A stretch of 64,000 nt of DNA from Aphrocallistes beatrix (GCA_963281255.1 OY725496.1:3511723-3575722); one strand, 5' to 3'. Shown: positions 20,301 through 33,245, counted from the first letter of the stretch. The notes: generated by a model not told the origin, from the sequence alone. Translations and numbers: made by a program.

Positions 20301-20690
20301 TCCTTACTATTAAAACTCGATTAATATTTATTTATACTAGTACAAGCGCGCTTCGCTTGCTTGCGCTGCGCGGCTGGCAGACACTTTGTGTCCGCCGGAG
20401 GCGCCCTTTGGGCGCCTGGGGTCACATTGATTAATTATTAGGGAGATAGCATCTCTAAATGCATCTGTCCTACTGTTATAATCGATATCGTACGCAAAAA
20501 TAACTTAATAAAATTTGTCAATTTAAAAATTTTTTTGATGCGTAATGATGACGTCATAACAGAGTGATGAGTCATCATTTTTTGATGATAGTTACATCAT
20601 ATGTGAGGTATATTAATATACACATTCTATTGAAATTTCAGCCTTCTATCGACTAAAATGACTGAGTTATAGTCGAAAAACTGACACTCG
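20301..20690 (+). repeat. Hairpin-module repeat family copy
   Basis: Starts TCCTTACTATTAAAACTCGA and carries the GC-rich hairpin module at 20342-20425 (GACAC-ttt-GTGTC, GGCGCCC-ttt-GGGCGCC). It continues into the shared body ('GTAATGATGACGTCATAACA'). The distal end is truncated near 20690. A stray copy of the terminal 24 bp sits at 21743-21766. Confidence 0.8.
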
Positions 20691-22600
20691 ACACAATTCG
20701 GTGGCGAATACTTATCTACACTAATGGTAGTAAGAACATCATGGTACGTAGCATACACCTCAAGCGGCCAGCCAAATGCTGATTTGACCAGTATTTGCGG
20801 TACAAATCAGCGGAGCATCAAAGTGACTATAAAACCAGCAATTTATTTCGAATTCTGTTTTGACTCATCATGGACAACCCTCCAGGGATTCAATGAAACA
20901 TCTAGGGATTTTGAGCTTTTAACTAGTCTATATAATCATTTCCATTATTGTAATATAGTTTATAGAATTTATTGAGTAATTTTATGTTCCTCATTATTTA
21001 GTCTTCAGGAATCCAGGAAAGGAAATTTTCAAGAGGGTTTGGTGAGTATACGTCTAAAATATACTATGCTAGATTTTTTAATGTTTATCATACTGTTTAT
21101 AACAATCAAACGTGCTAGCATATATATGTATGATTACTGACGGGAGTGGCACAACAGGACAGCATTAACACACCATAACTTGGGATCTGTGTACGTAGTA
21201 GAATATCATGCAACAGAACAGGCTAGAATTGCATATACAGTGGATGTCGTTATATCCAATCTTCACTGTATTATGGTAGTATATCTGCCATAGCATATGT
21301 TCACCCATGGTACCGGTAATAGAGGTAGGAAACTCGTACAACAGGACTGAAGTAGAAATTAGAGATTCTGACTATAAATAGAAAAGGGGGGAAAATCACC
21401 CGACTCACATTTCCACAAATACAAGTAGATATTACCAATGGACTCCGAAAATTCGACTTTCTATTTAACAATAAAACAATCCCCATGCCTTTACCAGATT
21501 ACGAGATATCAATAAAATGGACCCAAGTTCAGGCCTCTCATCCTGTAATTAACTAGATCGCGTGATGGTTAGTGACAAATTGTGAGATACACGGAGTCTA
21601 TGTGTGACACTATAAATTACGTTTTAATATCGCACGATTTAGTTAGATAACATTGTTGAGAGGCCTGACTGCAGTGGGTAATTGCAAATAACTATTTTCA
21701 TCCGAAAGATTTATCGCTACTTTGCAACAAATTGCCATCATCCTTACTATTAAAACTCGATTAAATGTGACAGATGGAGAGAGGTTGGGGATTATAATTA
21801 TTAAGCGAGTTATATCAATTGTGATTTTCTGATAATAATGTGATATTTCAGTGTTGAAGCAAACAGTCATAATGAAAATTCAGTCACAATTTTTTGACAA
21901 GTAATTTATTTTAAATTGCGTGTTGTAATTAAAATATATCGTGATGCCATATCATCTAATGTCTGCAGGTAGATGTCTTGATTTCAGTGTGCGTATCTTG
22001 TACTTGTAGCTTTTAAAAACATGTCTTCGAGTTTCCATCTTCAGTGCTTCTTCACATCGTTTTATTAATTTTTTTTGAATGTGTTTATATACACGTATAT
22101 ACATACTCTAACAGCTTGAACTTATCAGCATCACACCAGTTAAGACCGCGTAAACTCTTTTCCCTCCACCTCTATCCGCCCTCTCTTCCCATCACCTAAC
22201 TGTGTACTGATCGGCGCACTGTTCGTCACGTCTCGTATATATCTCTACTATCTGCTTCTCAGTGCTCTCTGCTTCAGTCTGATACTCTCCTCTTCATAGG
22301 TCTTGAACTGAACTTTTACTCATTCACATGTGTACATTATCTGTTGCCAGTCTGCGTTGTTATTCCAATTCTTTGCGTTCTCTGAGTGCTAGAAAGTGCT
22401 GCCTTCATAGCCTGTCTCATGCCTGTACGTTAGAGTTCATAAATTGCAGGAATATACCACTTAATTAAGACAACATTAATTAGGACCAAGGTTGAAACCG
22501 CTTCAACCAAATACCAATTTAACCGAATAATGGTCAGACCAAATAATTTGGTTAATCGAATAATGGTCAAACCGAATAATTTGGTCAACCAAATAATTTG
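20691..22600. other. Unassigned repeat-rich interval
   Basis: No gene is supported. Sequence near 20690-20760 and 21180-21220 ('CTCGACACAATTCGGTGGCG', 'AGAACATCATGGTA') recurs at 56955-57115, so it belongs to an unnamed interspersed family. At 22500-22600 there are imperfect repeats of 'CCGAATAATGGTCA' and 'AATAATTTGGT'. Confidence 0.4.
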
Positions 22601-22835
22601 TTAATGGCTACAGAATGTATAATACGCTATAACTGAGCAATATAACTCTCACATTCTCCGATTTAAGGGGGCAATTATTCGAGGTGGGCGATTACTCAAT
22701 TTGTTCCAATAAAGCGAAATTAACAACATCACAAACTAGAGTTACCTACTTATTGGTACAACTTACAATTACTGTACTAATCTCATCATCTCAGTCAATT
22801 AATCGAATTCGATTTGGCGTAGAGACCTCTCATGC
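22600..22835 (-). pseudogene. Degenerate duplicate of the 5' end of the MNLL gene
   Basis: 'TAATGGCTACAGAATG' at about 22603 and 'GGTACAACTTACAATTACTG' at about 22756 match, in order and orientation, the acceptor of exon 2 (about 25830) and the donor of exon 1 (about 26023) of the MNLL gene. Coding sequence is not preserved. This is a short similarity and could be overinterpreted. Confidence 0.35.
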
Positions 22836-23705
22836 TGCTGAATCTTCCCATTCATCTCTATTGGGCTAAAGTATCCTCTTCTAGTAGTGAGTCGGCATAC
22901 CATATAGTGTTACTAATTTCCTTAGACGACATTTTTACAAAATCTTAGAGATCTAAATACAGATTAAATACTGAAGTCAGTTCTTTAGAAAAACCAAAAA
23001 AAGTTAATAGCCAAGGTTATTTTAGTGATAATTATTAATAGCCAAGGTTATTTTAGTGTTCCTATACTAAGTATAATAGTAGAGGTACACAGTTCTATGA
23101 TTGTTGGTGTCCGTCCGACCATATCCACTCTCCTAGCCACAGTTTAATAGATAATGAGTTGAAATTTTTTAGGATGATGAGACATTATATGGAGATTTTC
23201 GCATAACCCCTCGATTTTCAAACTATGCCAAATCATCATGATTACACCGCATTTTGTGATAAAATCAGGTTACAGTGATTCAATAACATAACATTCAGAT
23301 ATCTATTCTAACAATAGCAATTTGGAAGCACACTCCGTGAAGACCTTTTTTTATGTGCATACCAAAATATTTTGTGTCAGGCTCGAGCAAATTCGAAGGT
23401 CGACGAAATTATCAACTAACTACGGAATTATGACGTGATAGTTAGAAGTTTTTGAGCACTGTGAATATATTTTATGTAACGTTTTCAAAATCCTCAGTGG
23501 GTCTAGATGAGATACAGTATATAAGTAAATATTCCATTAACGGAAAAGCAATCACTAACATGTTTATCTATCCTGAAATTCTGAAAATATAAAAAGAAGT
23601 AAAATCATTCACACATAAAGGTGTATAGTTCAGTTGTACATGCAACTACACCTAATTAGCACTCAATACTCAAGGGAGTTCAAACAGTTTCAACAGCATA
23701 TCCTA
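22836..23705. other. Unassigned interval
   Basis: Contains a direct duplication of 'GTTAATAGCCAAGGTTATTT' at about 23000 and 23034. Nothing else is supported; it may be 3' UTR and flank of the minus-strand MNLL gene. Confidence 0.4.
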
Positions 23706-26076
23706 TCAGACGCTGAATTCACAGCCTCCACAGTCTGATAGGTCAATGCATTCACCAAGCCCCTCACAACAATTCTTAACACCTTTTAAGCTTTTGAAAC
23801 TGACACCGCATGCACACAATGTGCATACACTCGTGCACGCGATACAGAAACAGACTAGAATGAACACAAACACAGAAACTCCCGAAACGATATATATGAA
23901 TAGTTGACTCTGAAAAATATCTAAAAGGAATAAATTCGTGAAACCACATAGTCTAATGGGAATATTTATTACTTAAATATAACAGTTATCTAAAACAGTG
24001 GTTCGCAGATGGCAGGAAGGGGATTTGGAACTTTTTTAGTGGGAATGGCTGCGTTTGTAATTTTCAACTTTTCAGCAGAATTATGCATATTTTGTATTGA
24101 TTATATTTTCCATGTAATTGAGCTTAGACCTTTAAGTTAATTGAGTGGAGTCGATGGTTTTTGTTAATATTTTGGTATTGACAATACACTACTATCAGTC
24201 AGGTTTCTCTTATACATTATCTAAGTCAATTTGAGCATAAAAGATGAGTTTATTTCACTTCGTGCTGACTCCACTCTAAAGATCGAATTTAGTCAAGTGT
24301 CAGTAGTTTTATTGGAGTTTCCAACATTTTGGGAATGAAACTGTATATTTTTATCAGAAAATATGTAGAATTTTGATCAGAAATGTGGAATTATAATACC
24401 AAATTTACAAATTCCACATTTCTGATCAAAATTCTTGATATTTTCTAATCAAAATTTCAGTCTCCTTGGGAATGTGAAGTTTAGCCAAATAAGAATTATC
24501 AAATCAAAAATAGAAATCGGTTAGATGTAGAACCAGATATCAGGATTGCACTTAGTTCCACTTTCCCTCGTAACGAACAACTAAACACAAACAATCCACG
24601 CATACTTAAAGACAATAAAGAAATGCTAATGCAATATTTCACGTATATTATGCCACTTTGACATGATTAAAGTATCCTTAGTATCCATATTTAAAACCGC
24701 AAATTTGGGAAAGGGGGAATTCAAAAAATGTTTTATAAAAGGGGGAATTAGAGGGAAAAGTCATGGGAAGCACTGATCTAAAAGCTTATAAACTCCAAAT
24801 TAACACACTATAAATAATCTTACTTGTTAATACTTCTATGTCAAAAGGAGTTGTTGTTGCATTTCCCGGCACAGAAACTAAGAGAATAAAGAACTGAGAG
24901 AAAATATGAAGCACACGATGATCTTTAATATGATGCTTCTTAACTCAGTGACATTACGTTACATTACAATGGAAATTCATCACTATCTTATCAGTTTTCA
25001 CGAATATAATAGAAAATGGCATAAATCACCAGAAATGAAAATGTGCTTGGTCTATTTAAACTTAAAAAGAGATGAGACATATATTTACATTTTGAGAGAG
25101 TGAGGAAAACAATTGTAACATTTACTCAGATAAAATGTTCTTACCTGAATTATTCACAATTGTACAAAATTCTCCAGAGGAATCAGGATCGCAAATCAAT
25201 CTATATCTAATGCAAAGTAGATTATTAAAATTATATTCAAAAATGCAGGAAATAATTAAATATTCTCAATACTGTATAGCTATGATTACTGTAAGAAGAC
25301 TGAAGGTACCTGATAGAAGCAGTTGTAGGCAAAAATGATCTCTCTCCTGTAAACGTCAAGACAGAACTTTCTACAGGACTTGCTCTAGCTGTTCCGCGAA
25401 TATACACCTGATCGATGGCGTCATCAAAAAAAAAGGAATCCTCATCTTCTGCATCTATCAGAATCTGGAATTGACCCTACAAATATTCATGTGATAAAAA
25501 TAAACATATTATTTCCAAATATGTCGTAAATGAGCGAATAACTCACATTGAAGAAATTGTCTGTTGAGTAGCTGACTGGATTAGTTCTACCGCCAATTAC
25601 AGATTCAAAATACACGACATTCGTATTCTGAAACACCCCTGTTGTTATGATCGGACTGGTCACACTAGATGAGGAGCAAGAGAACTGAAAAGTGGAACTC
25701 CCGAACCTGAGACATATCGTGAATGTGGGATCACAGTCACTGGATGAATCGCATTCTAATCCGTCTGAATCAAACCCTCTCGAATTGAAAGATACGTATC
25801 GTATTTCCAGTCTTCCTGTTCCCATTGTCAATGGCTACAGAATGCAAAATATAATGCATAGAGTGAGGGTCATGTTTAACATGGTTTCATAAATAATATC
25901 ATATTATGAAGATTGTAATTTGAACATATAGTTATTGGCAATCATGCAAAAATTTTGAGCATAAATTTTTATAATCCTCAACCTTTTTTCCCAAATAAAA
26001 AAGAAAGAACTGTCTACTTACTGCTACAACTTACAATCACTGCAAACAAGCAGAACACTTGCAAATATTTCATCAT
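23706..26076 (-). CDS. MNLL-domain (Notch-ligand-type) single-pass membrane protein
   Basis: Exons read on the minus strand. 26076-26035 encodes MMKYLQVFCLFAVI, a signal peptide, with donor GTAAGT. 25834-25547 encodes 'GRLEIRYVSFNSRGFDSDG', then cysteines in the pattern C-x7-C-x6-C (CDPTFTICL), typical of the MNLL domain of Delta/Jagged. 25476-25310 encodes the second half of that sandwich ('QFQILIDAED', 'DQVYIRGTA'). 25206-25145 encodes RYRLICDPDSSGEFC, aligning with the start of a DSL domain. 23909-23706 encodes a strongly hydrophobic helix then a Cys-rich tail ending in TGA. Exons 1-4 join in frame. One or more exons between 25145 and 23909 are unresolved: a candidate at about 24874-24824 does not phase with the last exon. 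I see no complete DSL and no EGF repeats. The role, a cell-surface ligand, is inferred. Confidence 0.6.
24367..24434. repeat. Long hairpin within the MNLL gene intron
   Basis: AGAATTTTGATCAGAAATGT plus GGAATT is followed 18 bp later by its exact reverse complement. Weaker pairing extends outward to about 24320 and 24480. Probably a decayed foldback element. Confidence 0.7.
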
Positions 26077-27960
26077 TTTTCACTTAGTCAATTGGATCGA
26101 TTGAATATGATGTATGATTCTTCACGGTTGCAACTTCCGTTAATTCCTCTGTACTTATACATTGAATCAACCATCTATCCTCTGCTCTCAGACTGGAGAA
26201 ATATATTTTAATGATTTTACAAATAAGCAATTCTATTGAAGAATGCTGGTGTTTGTGTGGTTCCCCAATTCATTACTCATAGAAACGATTAGTGATAGGT
26301 TATCTTATTTCATAGCCACCAAGTGCTTATTTGTGCATTGTAAGTTCGGAAGTTTTTCAGACATTACGATATTACAAATAAGCTACTTACTTGTAATATA
26401 TAATGAAGATAAGAAGTTGAACAATTTTGACATCCTTGTGATATTTCAAATTCCTAAAATCAGATGGTGAAATTGCTTCCGGGATATTCGGTTAATTAAT
26501 TAATATTTATCTAATATTGGTTTCAACATAAATGGCAGTAATCATGTATTAAAACTTGTCAGAATATACTAGTACGTAGTATATTAACTAAACATGTAAT
26601 TATACAAAGCTGCTATTAATACTTGTATTAATACAGCCTCAATAGTTTGCTATATCAGTATCAGAGAATGCCAATATCGACCCTGGGTCAGGATTGCGCT
26701 GCGTTATTTCCGCTTTAAGCCTTTAAGGTAGCAATCAAAGTTGCTACCCTGATCTAATGGTTACAGATAGCTATTAACATATGCAGCCAATGTATGCAAA
26801 AACTACAGTATTAGATTTGTTCGTTGTTGTTTCTTTGTAATAATGAGATCAAAACGTGGATTATAAATGACGGGTGCTCATCGCATTGTAGCATCTCAGT
26901 TTTGAATGAGTATATTCTTGTGTTTGGTTTATAGTGGAAATGTCGTAGTGCCAGGAGTTCCCCCTTAATTTTGTCCCTTGGACCTGTGACCCCGGGTGAG
27001 TTGTCCCCTGAACCTATGGCACTAGGATGATGAATCCGTGAGACATCTGACCCTAAGGCAATGAATCCGGGGGGACCGCCGGCACACCGACATAGATATA
27101 AAATTTGTTCATTTTACAACTGATGGATAACAAGTTTTATAGTCATACTTACGTTTGTCAAATGTGCTCTAGTTTTAGTAAATAACCGATATCCTCGTAA
27201 ATTTGAATGTTTCCGAGTGATGGAGTCCCGACAGAATTCCAATGTTTCGGTGAACTCTTTTCACCCAAATTATGGCTGAGAGGCAGTGAGTTGAACATCT
27301 AATTTCTGTTTAGAATCTATCAACACAATGAATTATTGTTGGCATGACATTATCATAATCGGGCACCACCTAACTATAACTTAGTATGGCGTGAGGAACT
27401 ACAGCTATAGAGATCTCCTAGAGTGATAGTAACGTTATCGCATAATTTGAGAGGAGGCTTGCATTCGTGTAGGGGATTAAATGACAAAAACCCAGACCAA
27501 AATTTTCGTGACAGGATCTGTCCGGTTTCTAATCTACTGGTTCAGGTTCACCATTAATAATTTAATACGAAGACTGGTTCCAACTGTTTTCACCAATATC
27601 TCCGAACCGGCAGATTTTAACCCATTAAAATGTACTATTAGCTGATATAAAACCACCCCTAAATATCTCAAAAATAAAGTTACAAGTTTCTTTGAATATC
27701 AAAAGTACGCCTTTTGCAACTTAAAGCTCCAAACCGAACAGATCCCATTATAAATCTGCACGAGGATAATAGAAAATTGAGGGTGAAATGGGCATTTCTG
27801 AACAAAGAGGGTGATTTAGTGCCATTATGGAGAGATATTTATAAGAACTGAGGGAAAAGCAGCATTTTCTGCTTAGAATATTAGAAAGTGGAGAATGGAA
27901 AACTTTTAACAATTGTATTGGATGAAATTCGGACCTCAAAAGTACGCTATTATAACTTCG
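26077..27960. other. Unassigned intergenic
   Basis: No coding region is supported. A small GC-richer patch at 26935-27090 has scattered CCCC/GGGG blocks. A 10-bp-arm hairpin GGTAGCAATC/GTTGCTACC lies at 26728-26750. Neither matches a tRNA or other RNA I recognise. Upstream regulatory sequence for the MNLL gene may lie near 26080-26220. Confidence 0.4.
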
Positions 27961-27964
27961 ATGT

Positions 27965-28155
27965 TAACAACAAATAATACGTACGTCATATAATCGAACT
28001 AATGACAGTACATTGGAATCCATTCGAACTAATGACAATACATTGAAAATGTCATTCTAACTATGACAGTACATTGAAAATCCATTCTAACTAATGATAG
28101 TTCATAAAATGCGAACTAATAACAGCATCAAAAGTCGAACTAATGCATGCGCCTC
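27965..28155 (+). mobile_element. Arm of a TCGAACTAATGACA-repeat element (MULE-like family)
   Basis: Several spaced copies of 'TCGAACTAATGACA' end in 'GTCGAACTAATGCATGCGCC'. The element at 36273-37421 ends in the almost identical 'TTCGAACTAATGCATGCACC'. Only one arm is seen here, so this is a truncated or solo end of that family. Confidence 0.6.
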
Positions 28156-28179
28156 GATTTATTTCCATAATATATGCGA

Positions 28180-29396
28180 ACCTAATGGAGCCATAGCCAA
28201 AAGAATCTTACCTGCCAAAAATCAGCTTTCTACGTCTGGCAGTTTCTTCAATCAATTCGTTACATCCTTACTATTAAAACTCGATTAATGTATATTTATT
28301 TATATACAAGCGCGCTTCGCTTGCTTGCGCTGCGCGGCTGGCAGACACTTCGTGTCCGCGGGAGGTGACATTGGTTAATTATAAGGGAGATAACATCTCT
28401 AAATATGTCTGTCCTACTGTGCTAATCGATATCACTCGAAAAATCACCAAATTTGTGAATTTAAAAATTTTTGATGCGTAATGATGACGTCATAACAAAG
28501 TGATGAGTCATCATTTTTTGATGATAGTTGCATCATATGTGAGACATGTTAGTATACAGATTCTATTAAAATTTCAGCCTTCTATCTCCTATAATGGCTG
28601 AGTTATGCCCGAATAACTGTGTTGCTTAACTTTTAAAAATGTGACAATGACGTCATAATTCCATGATGAGTCGACATTTTGCTCTGAACTCAGAACTTAC
28701 TGGAGTCATAGCCAAAAGACTCCCACATGCCAAAAATCAGCTTTCTATGACCGGCAGTTTCTTCAATCAATTCGTTACAGATATATATAGATATATATAT
28801 ATATATACACATACACAATAATCGAGTTTTAATAGTAAGGATATATATACAAATATTAATCGAGTTTTAATAGTAAGGATATATATATCTCTGTAACGAA
28901 TTGATTGAAGAAACTGGCGGGCACAGAAAGCTAATTTTTGGCATGTGGGAGTCTTTTGGCTATGGCTCCAGTAAGTTCTGAGCTCAGACCAAATGTCGAC
29001 TCATCATGGAATTATGACGTCAGTCACATTTTTAAAAGTTAAGCAACACAGTTATTCGGGCATAACTCAGCTATTATAGGAGATAGAAGGCTGAAATTTT
29101 GATAGAATCTGTATACTAACACGTCTCACATATGATGCAACTATCATCAAAAAATGATGACTCATCACTTTGCTATGACGTCATCATTACTCATCAAAAT
29201 TTTAAAAATTGACAAATTTGGTGTTTTTTCGAGTGATATCGATTTTAAAACTAAGATGGACATATTTAGAGATGATATCTCCCTTATAATTAACCAATGT
29301 CACCTCCAGGCGACCGAAGGGAGCCTCCGGCGGACACGAAGTGTCTGCCAGCCGCGCAGCGCAAGCAAGCGAAGCGCGCTTGTATATATATATATC
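28180..29396. repeat. Hairpin-module repeats, inverted pair
   Basis: 28264-28842 is one complete-looking copy. It starts ATCCTTACTATTAAAACTCG, has the GC module at 28306-28367, the body, and ends with the reverse complement of the start. An opposite-strand copy follows from 28859 to about 29393, ending with its own GC module (29303-29384: GACAC-gaa-GTGTC). TA microsatellites mark the junctions. Fragments of another copy lie at 28180-28263. Confidence 0.8.
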
Positions 29397-30069
29397 TGTA
29401 ACGAATTGATTGAAGAAACTGCCGGTCATAGAAAGCTGATTTTTGGTATGTGGGAGTCTTTTGGCTATGGCTCCAGTAAGTTCTGAGCTCAGAGCAAAAT
29501 GTCGACTCATCATGGAATTATGACGTCATTGTCACATTTTTAAAAGTTAAGCAATACAGTTATTCGAGCATAACTCAGCCATTATAGGAGATAGTAGGCT
29601 GAAATTTTAATAGAATCTGTATGCTAACATATCTCACATATTGTGCAACTATAATCAAAAAATGATGACTCATCACTTTGTTATGACGTCATCATTACTC
29701 ACCAAAATTTTAAAAATTGATAAATTTGGTGATTTTTCATGCGATATCGATTATAACAGTAGGACAGACCATAGCATTCTATATACTAAGGCAATTGCAC
29801 TCTATTCAAAATCTGGACCATGGATGGCATTTACCATCGGCTTTCAAAATATCATGTATTGTTATACTGCCTTTCATTACTATTCTAAAGTACTCTAATG
29901 TAACATTTGATTAATTTTAATTTCGGACCACCCAACCCACTTAAAATTAACATATTATTATACACTTTAATAGTAAAATCACAATCAATACACTGCTAAA
30001 TATAAATAAATAATTAAATAAATAAAAGATAAAGTGTGACAATTCATTTATAACTAGACTAGATTCTTC

Positions 30070-30101
<32 letters not shown>

Positions 30102-30125
30102 AAAACAAAAGAACATAAAAAAATA

Positions 30126-30313
30126 CAGTCAGGGCCGCTTATTGTGAACCACCAGGGGGCCAAGAATCTGTTCAAAATAGAGATACTTCATATTAATTAA
30201 CCGAACTTGATTCAATACAATTCTATCTAAAAAAAGGAATTCGGACCAGGAGGTTAGTTCATAATAAACGAATGTTCATATTAAGCGGGTTCATAGTAAG
30301 CGACCCTGACTGT
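30126..30313. mobile_element. Small MITE nested in P-like element A
   Basis: Starts CAGTCAGGGCCGCTTATTGT and ends AGCGACCCTGACTG, flanked by TA. No ORF. It resembles the pogo-type MITEs at 3086 and 34687 in size and TA preference. A CT microsatellite lies just before it (30079-30102). Confidence 0.8.
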
Positions 30314-30482
30314 AGTTATATTTTTAGCTTAGTGTTATCTCTATTTCATCACTACGAATGTAGACTTCAGAAGAACGACATGACGCTCTAAATCGTTAAA
30401 TTGGAAGCAACTTCTAGAATTTTAGTATACTCACTCTCTAAACCAATACTATTTTCATCTTAGCATTAGTGATATTATGAAT

Positions 30483-30529
30483 GGCATTATTCACGTGTTG
30501 AATCTTCGATTCAACACGTGAATAATGCC
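30483..30529. repeat. Perfect 22-bp-arm hairpin inside P-like element A
   Basis: GGCATTATTCACGTGTTGAA plus TC, loop TTC, then the exact reverse complement. It occupies the interior, beyond the recognisable coding remnants. An analogous perfect hairpin lies inside P-like element B. Confidence 0.85.
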
Positions 30530-32355
30530 GGATGAGGAAATTACCTTCTCATTTTTAATAATTTCAAATAATTCGACTTCATTAATGATATTTTCCAATG
30601 ACATGGTATCGGTTAGTGAGTGGCAGGATAGTTAAATTTTGTTTGTTTCCTTATAAAAAGCCTTGTAATATAAATTTCCATTAATAATTATTGAACGTTC
30701 GATTGTAGAAATTTCATTATGATATTGTATCTTAAGAAAAAAGATGACCGTTGAATTTGGTCAATTCATAACCCACCGACAAGGAGTTCGACTATGCAAT
30801 TTAGAATTAATACAATTAAGAGTAGAAATAGTAAACTTAGCTTCTGTTTCTTTGAATTCCGCAAGCCTCTTCTGATATGCTTCTTATATCCTCCTTTACT
30901 CCTTGCCATATAGAGATAGTCTTTGACAACTAACAGTAGCGTCCGTCAGATAACTAGGACAGTTAGGAAAGATGCTAGGGACTGCACCCTTCTTGAGACC
31001 CACTTTCTTCCTTTCCGTCTCAATCATCCTCAATCCATCTGAGAATTGAATGGTCATTTCGATGTCTTCTTCATGGAAATGGTGTATGCAGACCTTGAAA
31101 TAAAAAAACAAATTATAATAGACTGTATTATCAAATATACTCTCAATCGTTTGTTCATCTCGTAGTCTTCTCTCCGCCGAGGTATAGCTCGGAACCATTT
31201 TTCACGAGTTACATTGTCAGCAGGAAAAGAGAAAACAGGTTGGATTCATCTTATCACAATAGTTTGACCTACAACCAGGTACCAGACGAGCCATGTTGAA
31301 AAGTGCTGTGTGAATCGAGTAATAGTGAGAATAGGGTAGAATAGAGCAGATGTGATGTGAAGATGAATGTTGAATAGACAAGCGATGTGCAGATAGGCGA
31401 TTTGAGTGAGTGACAATATTTTGAAATATCGTAAAAATATCGTTTTTAATTATTATGGGTGACCAAAATGTGGTTGGTCATTTTATTCAGTGACGTTTAT
31501 TAAACAAAAGTTGACACATATTGGTAAATTCACAGGCTTATTTCGAAGTAATTACATCAGTTCATCTATTTCCTGAACCCGAGGTTGTAAAAATCAAGAT
31601 GTTGTCATTGTAAGGTGATGTATTCTGATATTTTTCACGCATAGATAGATGATGCAAATATCCAGGAAAAATAAATTATTTCAGTTTCGGAAAATTATTC
31701 CAAAATATCTTCTAAGTAAGTAGGGAGTATATGAATTTATAATATTTAATCATAAAATCATAAAATTTGATGAATTAATTGTCTAGAAAGTTCGATGGTA
31801 ATTGCCATCCATGGTCCAGATTTTGAATAGAGTGCCATTGCCTTAGTATATAGAATGCTATGGACAGACGTATTTAGAGATGTCATCTCCCTTATAATTA
31901 ATCAATGTGACCCCAGGCGACCGAAGGGAGCCTCCGGCGGACACAAAGTGTCCGCCAGCCGCGCAGCGCGCGCAAGCAAGCGAAGCGCGCTTGTAATATT
32001 CAAAAATCGCACGAAAAATCACTAAATTTGTCAATTTTTAAAATTTTGATGCGTAATGATGACGTCATAACAGAGTGATGACTCATCATTTTTTGATGAT
32101 GGTTATAGCATATGTGAGGTATATTAATATACACATTTTATTAAAATTTCAGCCAAAACTGGCTAAGTTATGGTCGAAGACCTGAATTTCTAATTATATA
32201 AAGGTGACAATGACGTCATAATTCCATGATGAGTCGATATTTTCGTCTGAGCTCAGAACTTAGTGGAGCCATAGCCAAAAGACTTTCACATGCCAAAAAT
32301 CAACTTTCTGGGCCTGACAGTTTCTTCAATCAATTCGTTACATATATATATATAC

Positions 32356-32405
<50 letters not shown>

Positions 32406-32694
32406 TATACTCACATATTAATCGAGTTTTAATAGTAAGGATATATATATTATCACTAATACACAATTGGCCCAAGTTCCAGGACTCGAGAATGAGCACC
32501 TACAGTCCTTAGTTAAAGGAGTCTGATTACCTTCTATTAGTCGTCAAGATCTTGCATTTGACTAATACAAATAAATACCCAAATTTATATGGCTCCCCAA
32601 CCCAAAATAGCTTGAATAGGAAATGACATAACACATTCCAGTGGCCATGGCAAGTAGACAGGCTTGTAAATGTTATTCAAACTAATTGCATAAT

Positions 32695-33245
32695 TTATGA
32701 CATATCAACAGGCTGGATATAATGAATTATCAATGACTCATTGAAAAACAACTCTACAGTCGAAACCGGGTTTTTTTGACACTGGGTTTTTTTGACAATC
32801 GTATTTTTTTGACATATTTTGCTGCAGATTGTTTTTTTCATGTTTCTACTATAGAATTTCCATCGGGGTTTTTTGACACTGGGTTTATTTGACAATCGGT
32901 ATTTTTTGACAATTGTTGGTGTAAAAATCTGAGTTTTATGTACAGGTGACACCGTGTTTTTTTGACACCCAATTTTCAGCAATTAGTTCATGACATCCAT
33001 AACAAAACAGAAACGTCTGACACTGACGGAAAGGCACGAGATAGTCCTGCGTCTCGACAAGGGTCACCCTCTGACGGTAATTGTCAAGGACTACAGAGTC
33101 AAGAAATTAACCTTTACATACTTAATAATTCTTACTATGACCTCTAAAATATATTTTCTTCGTAGTGGGATCGCAACACTTCAACTGTACTATGATAATA
33201 TCTGCACGATGGTTAAAATGAATTACCAATGACTTATTGAGGAGT
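32695..33245 (+). mobile_element. pogo/Tigger-like remnant
   Basis: 32758-32970 has repeated blocks of 'GGGTTTTTTTGACACTGGGT' and GACAATCGGTATTTTTTGAC, typical of terminal and subterminal repeats. At 32990 an open frame begins MTSITKQKRLTLTERHEIVLRLDKG and continues HPLTVIVKDYRVKK. This fits the psq/CENP-B helix-turn-helix at the N-terminus of pogo/Tigger transposases. The frame decays within about 50 codons and no DDE domain is present. Confidence 0.6.

Larger units (their letters stand above)
29770..31862 (-). mobile_element. P-element-like transposon A (THAP domain, internally decayed)
   Basis: The inverted termini are about 65 bp, beginning CATAGCATTCTATATACTAA and ending with the reverse complement. 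The flanking duplication is exactly GACAGAC (29763-29769 and 31863-31869). On the minus strand from 31294 the sequence encodes a THAP zinc finger: MARLVPGCRSNYC, then after a one-base frameshift FPADNVTREKWFRAIPR. A 48-bp GT-AG intron follows, then VCIHHFHEEDIE and KKGAVPSIFPNCP. A coiled-coil-like stretch follows (about 30860-30760). No catalytic transposase core is recognised here. THAP domains are the DNA-binding domains of P transposases. Confidence 0.8.
29397..32440 (-). repeat. Hairpin-module repeat copies flanking and interrupted by a P-like element
   Basis: The body reads from 29397 up to AGTAGGACAGAC, is interrupted by the P-like element (29770-31862), and resumes at GACAGACGTATTTAGAGATG. 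It reaches a GC module at 31913-31995 (GACAC-aaa-GTGTC). A further plus-strand body follows (32000-32345), then a 60-bp TA tract and a terminal 'AATCGAGTTTTAATAGTAAG' at 32418. The interruption precisely defines the insertion. Confidence 0.8.

Noticed and set aside
26690..26760. Possible tRNA-like or structured RNA
   Set aside because: Only a single short hairpin is present; no cloverleaf, anticodon arm or A/B box pattern could be made.
29154..29513. Overlapping open frames of 98-110 codons in repeats at 879-1175, 29154-29486 and 29202-29513
   Set aside because: They run along copies of the hairpin-module repeat, differ between copies by frameshifts, contain TA-microsatellite peptides (YIYIYIY) and show no domain.
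32758..32982. Minus-strand frame with repeated KNPVSKK-type peptide
   Set aside because: It is the translation of repeated GGGTTTTTTTGACA terminal blocks of the pogo-like remnant.
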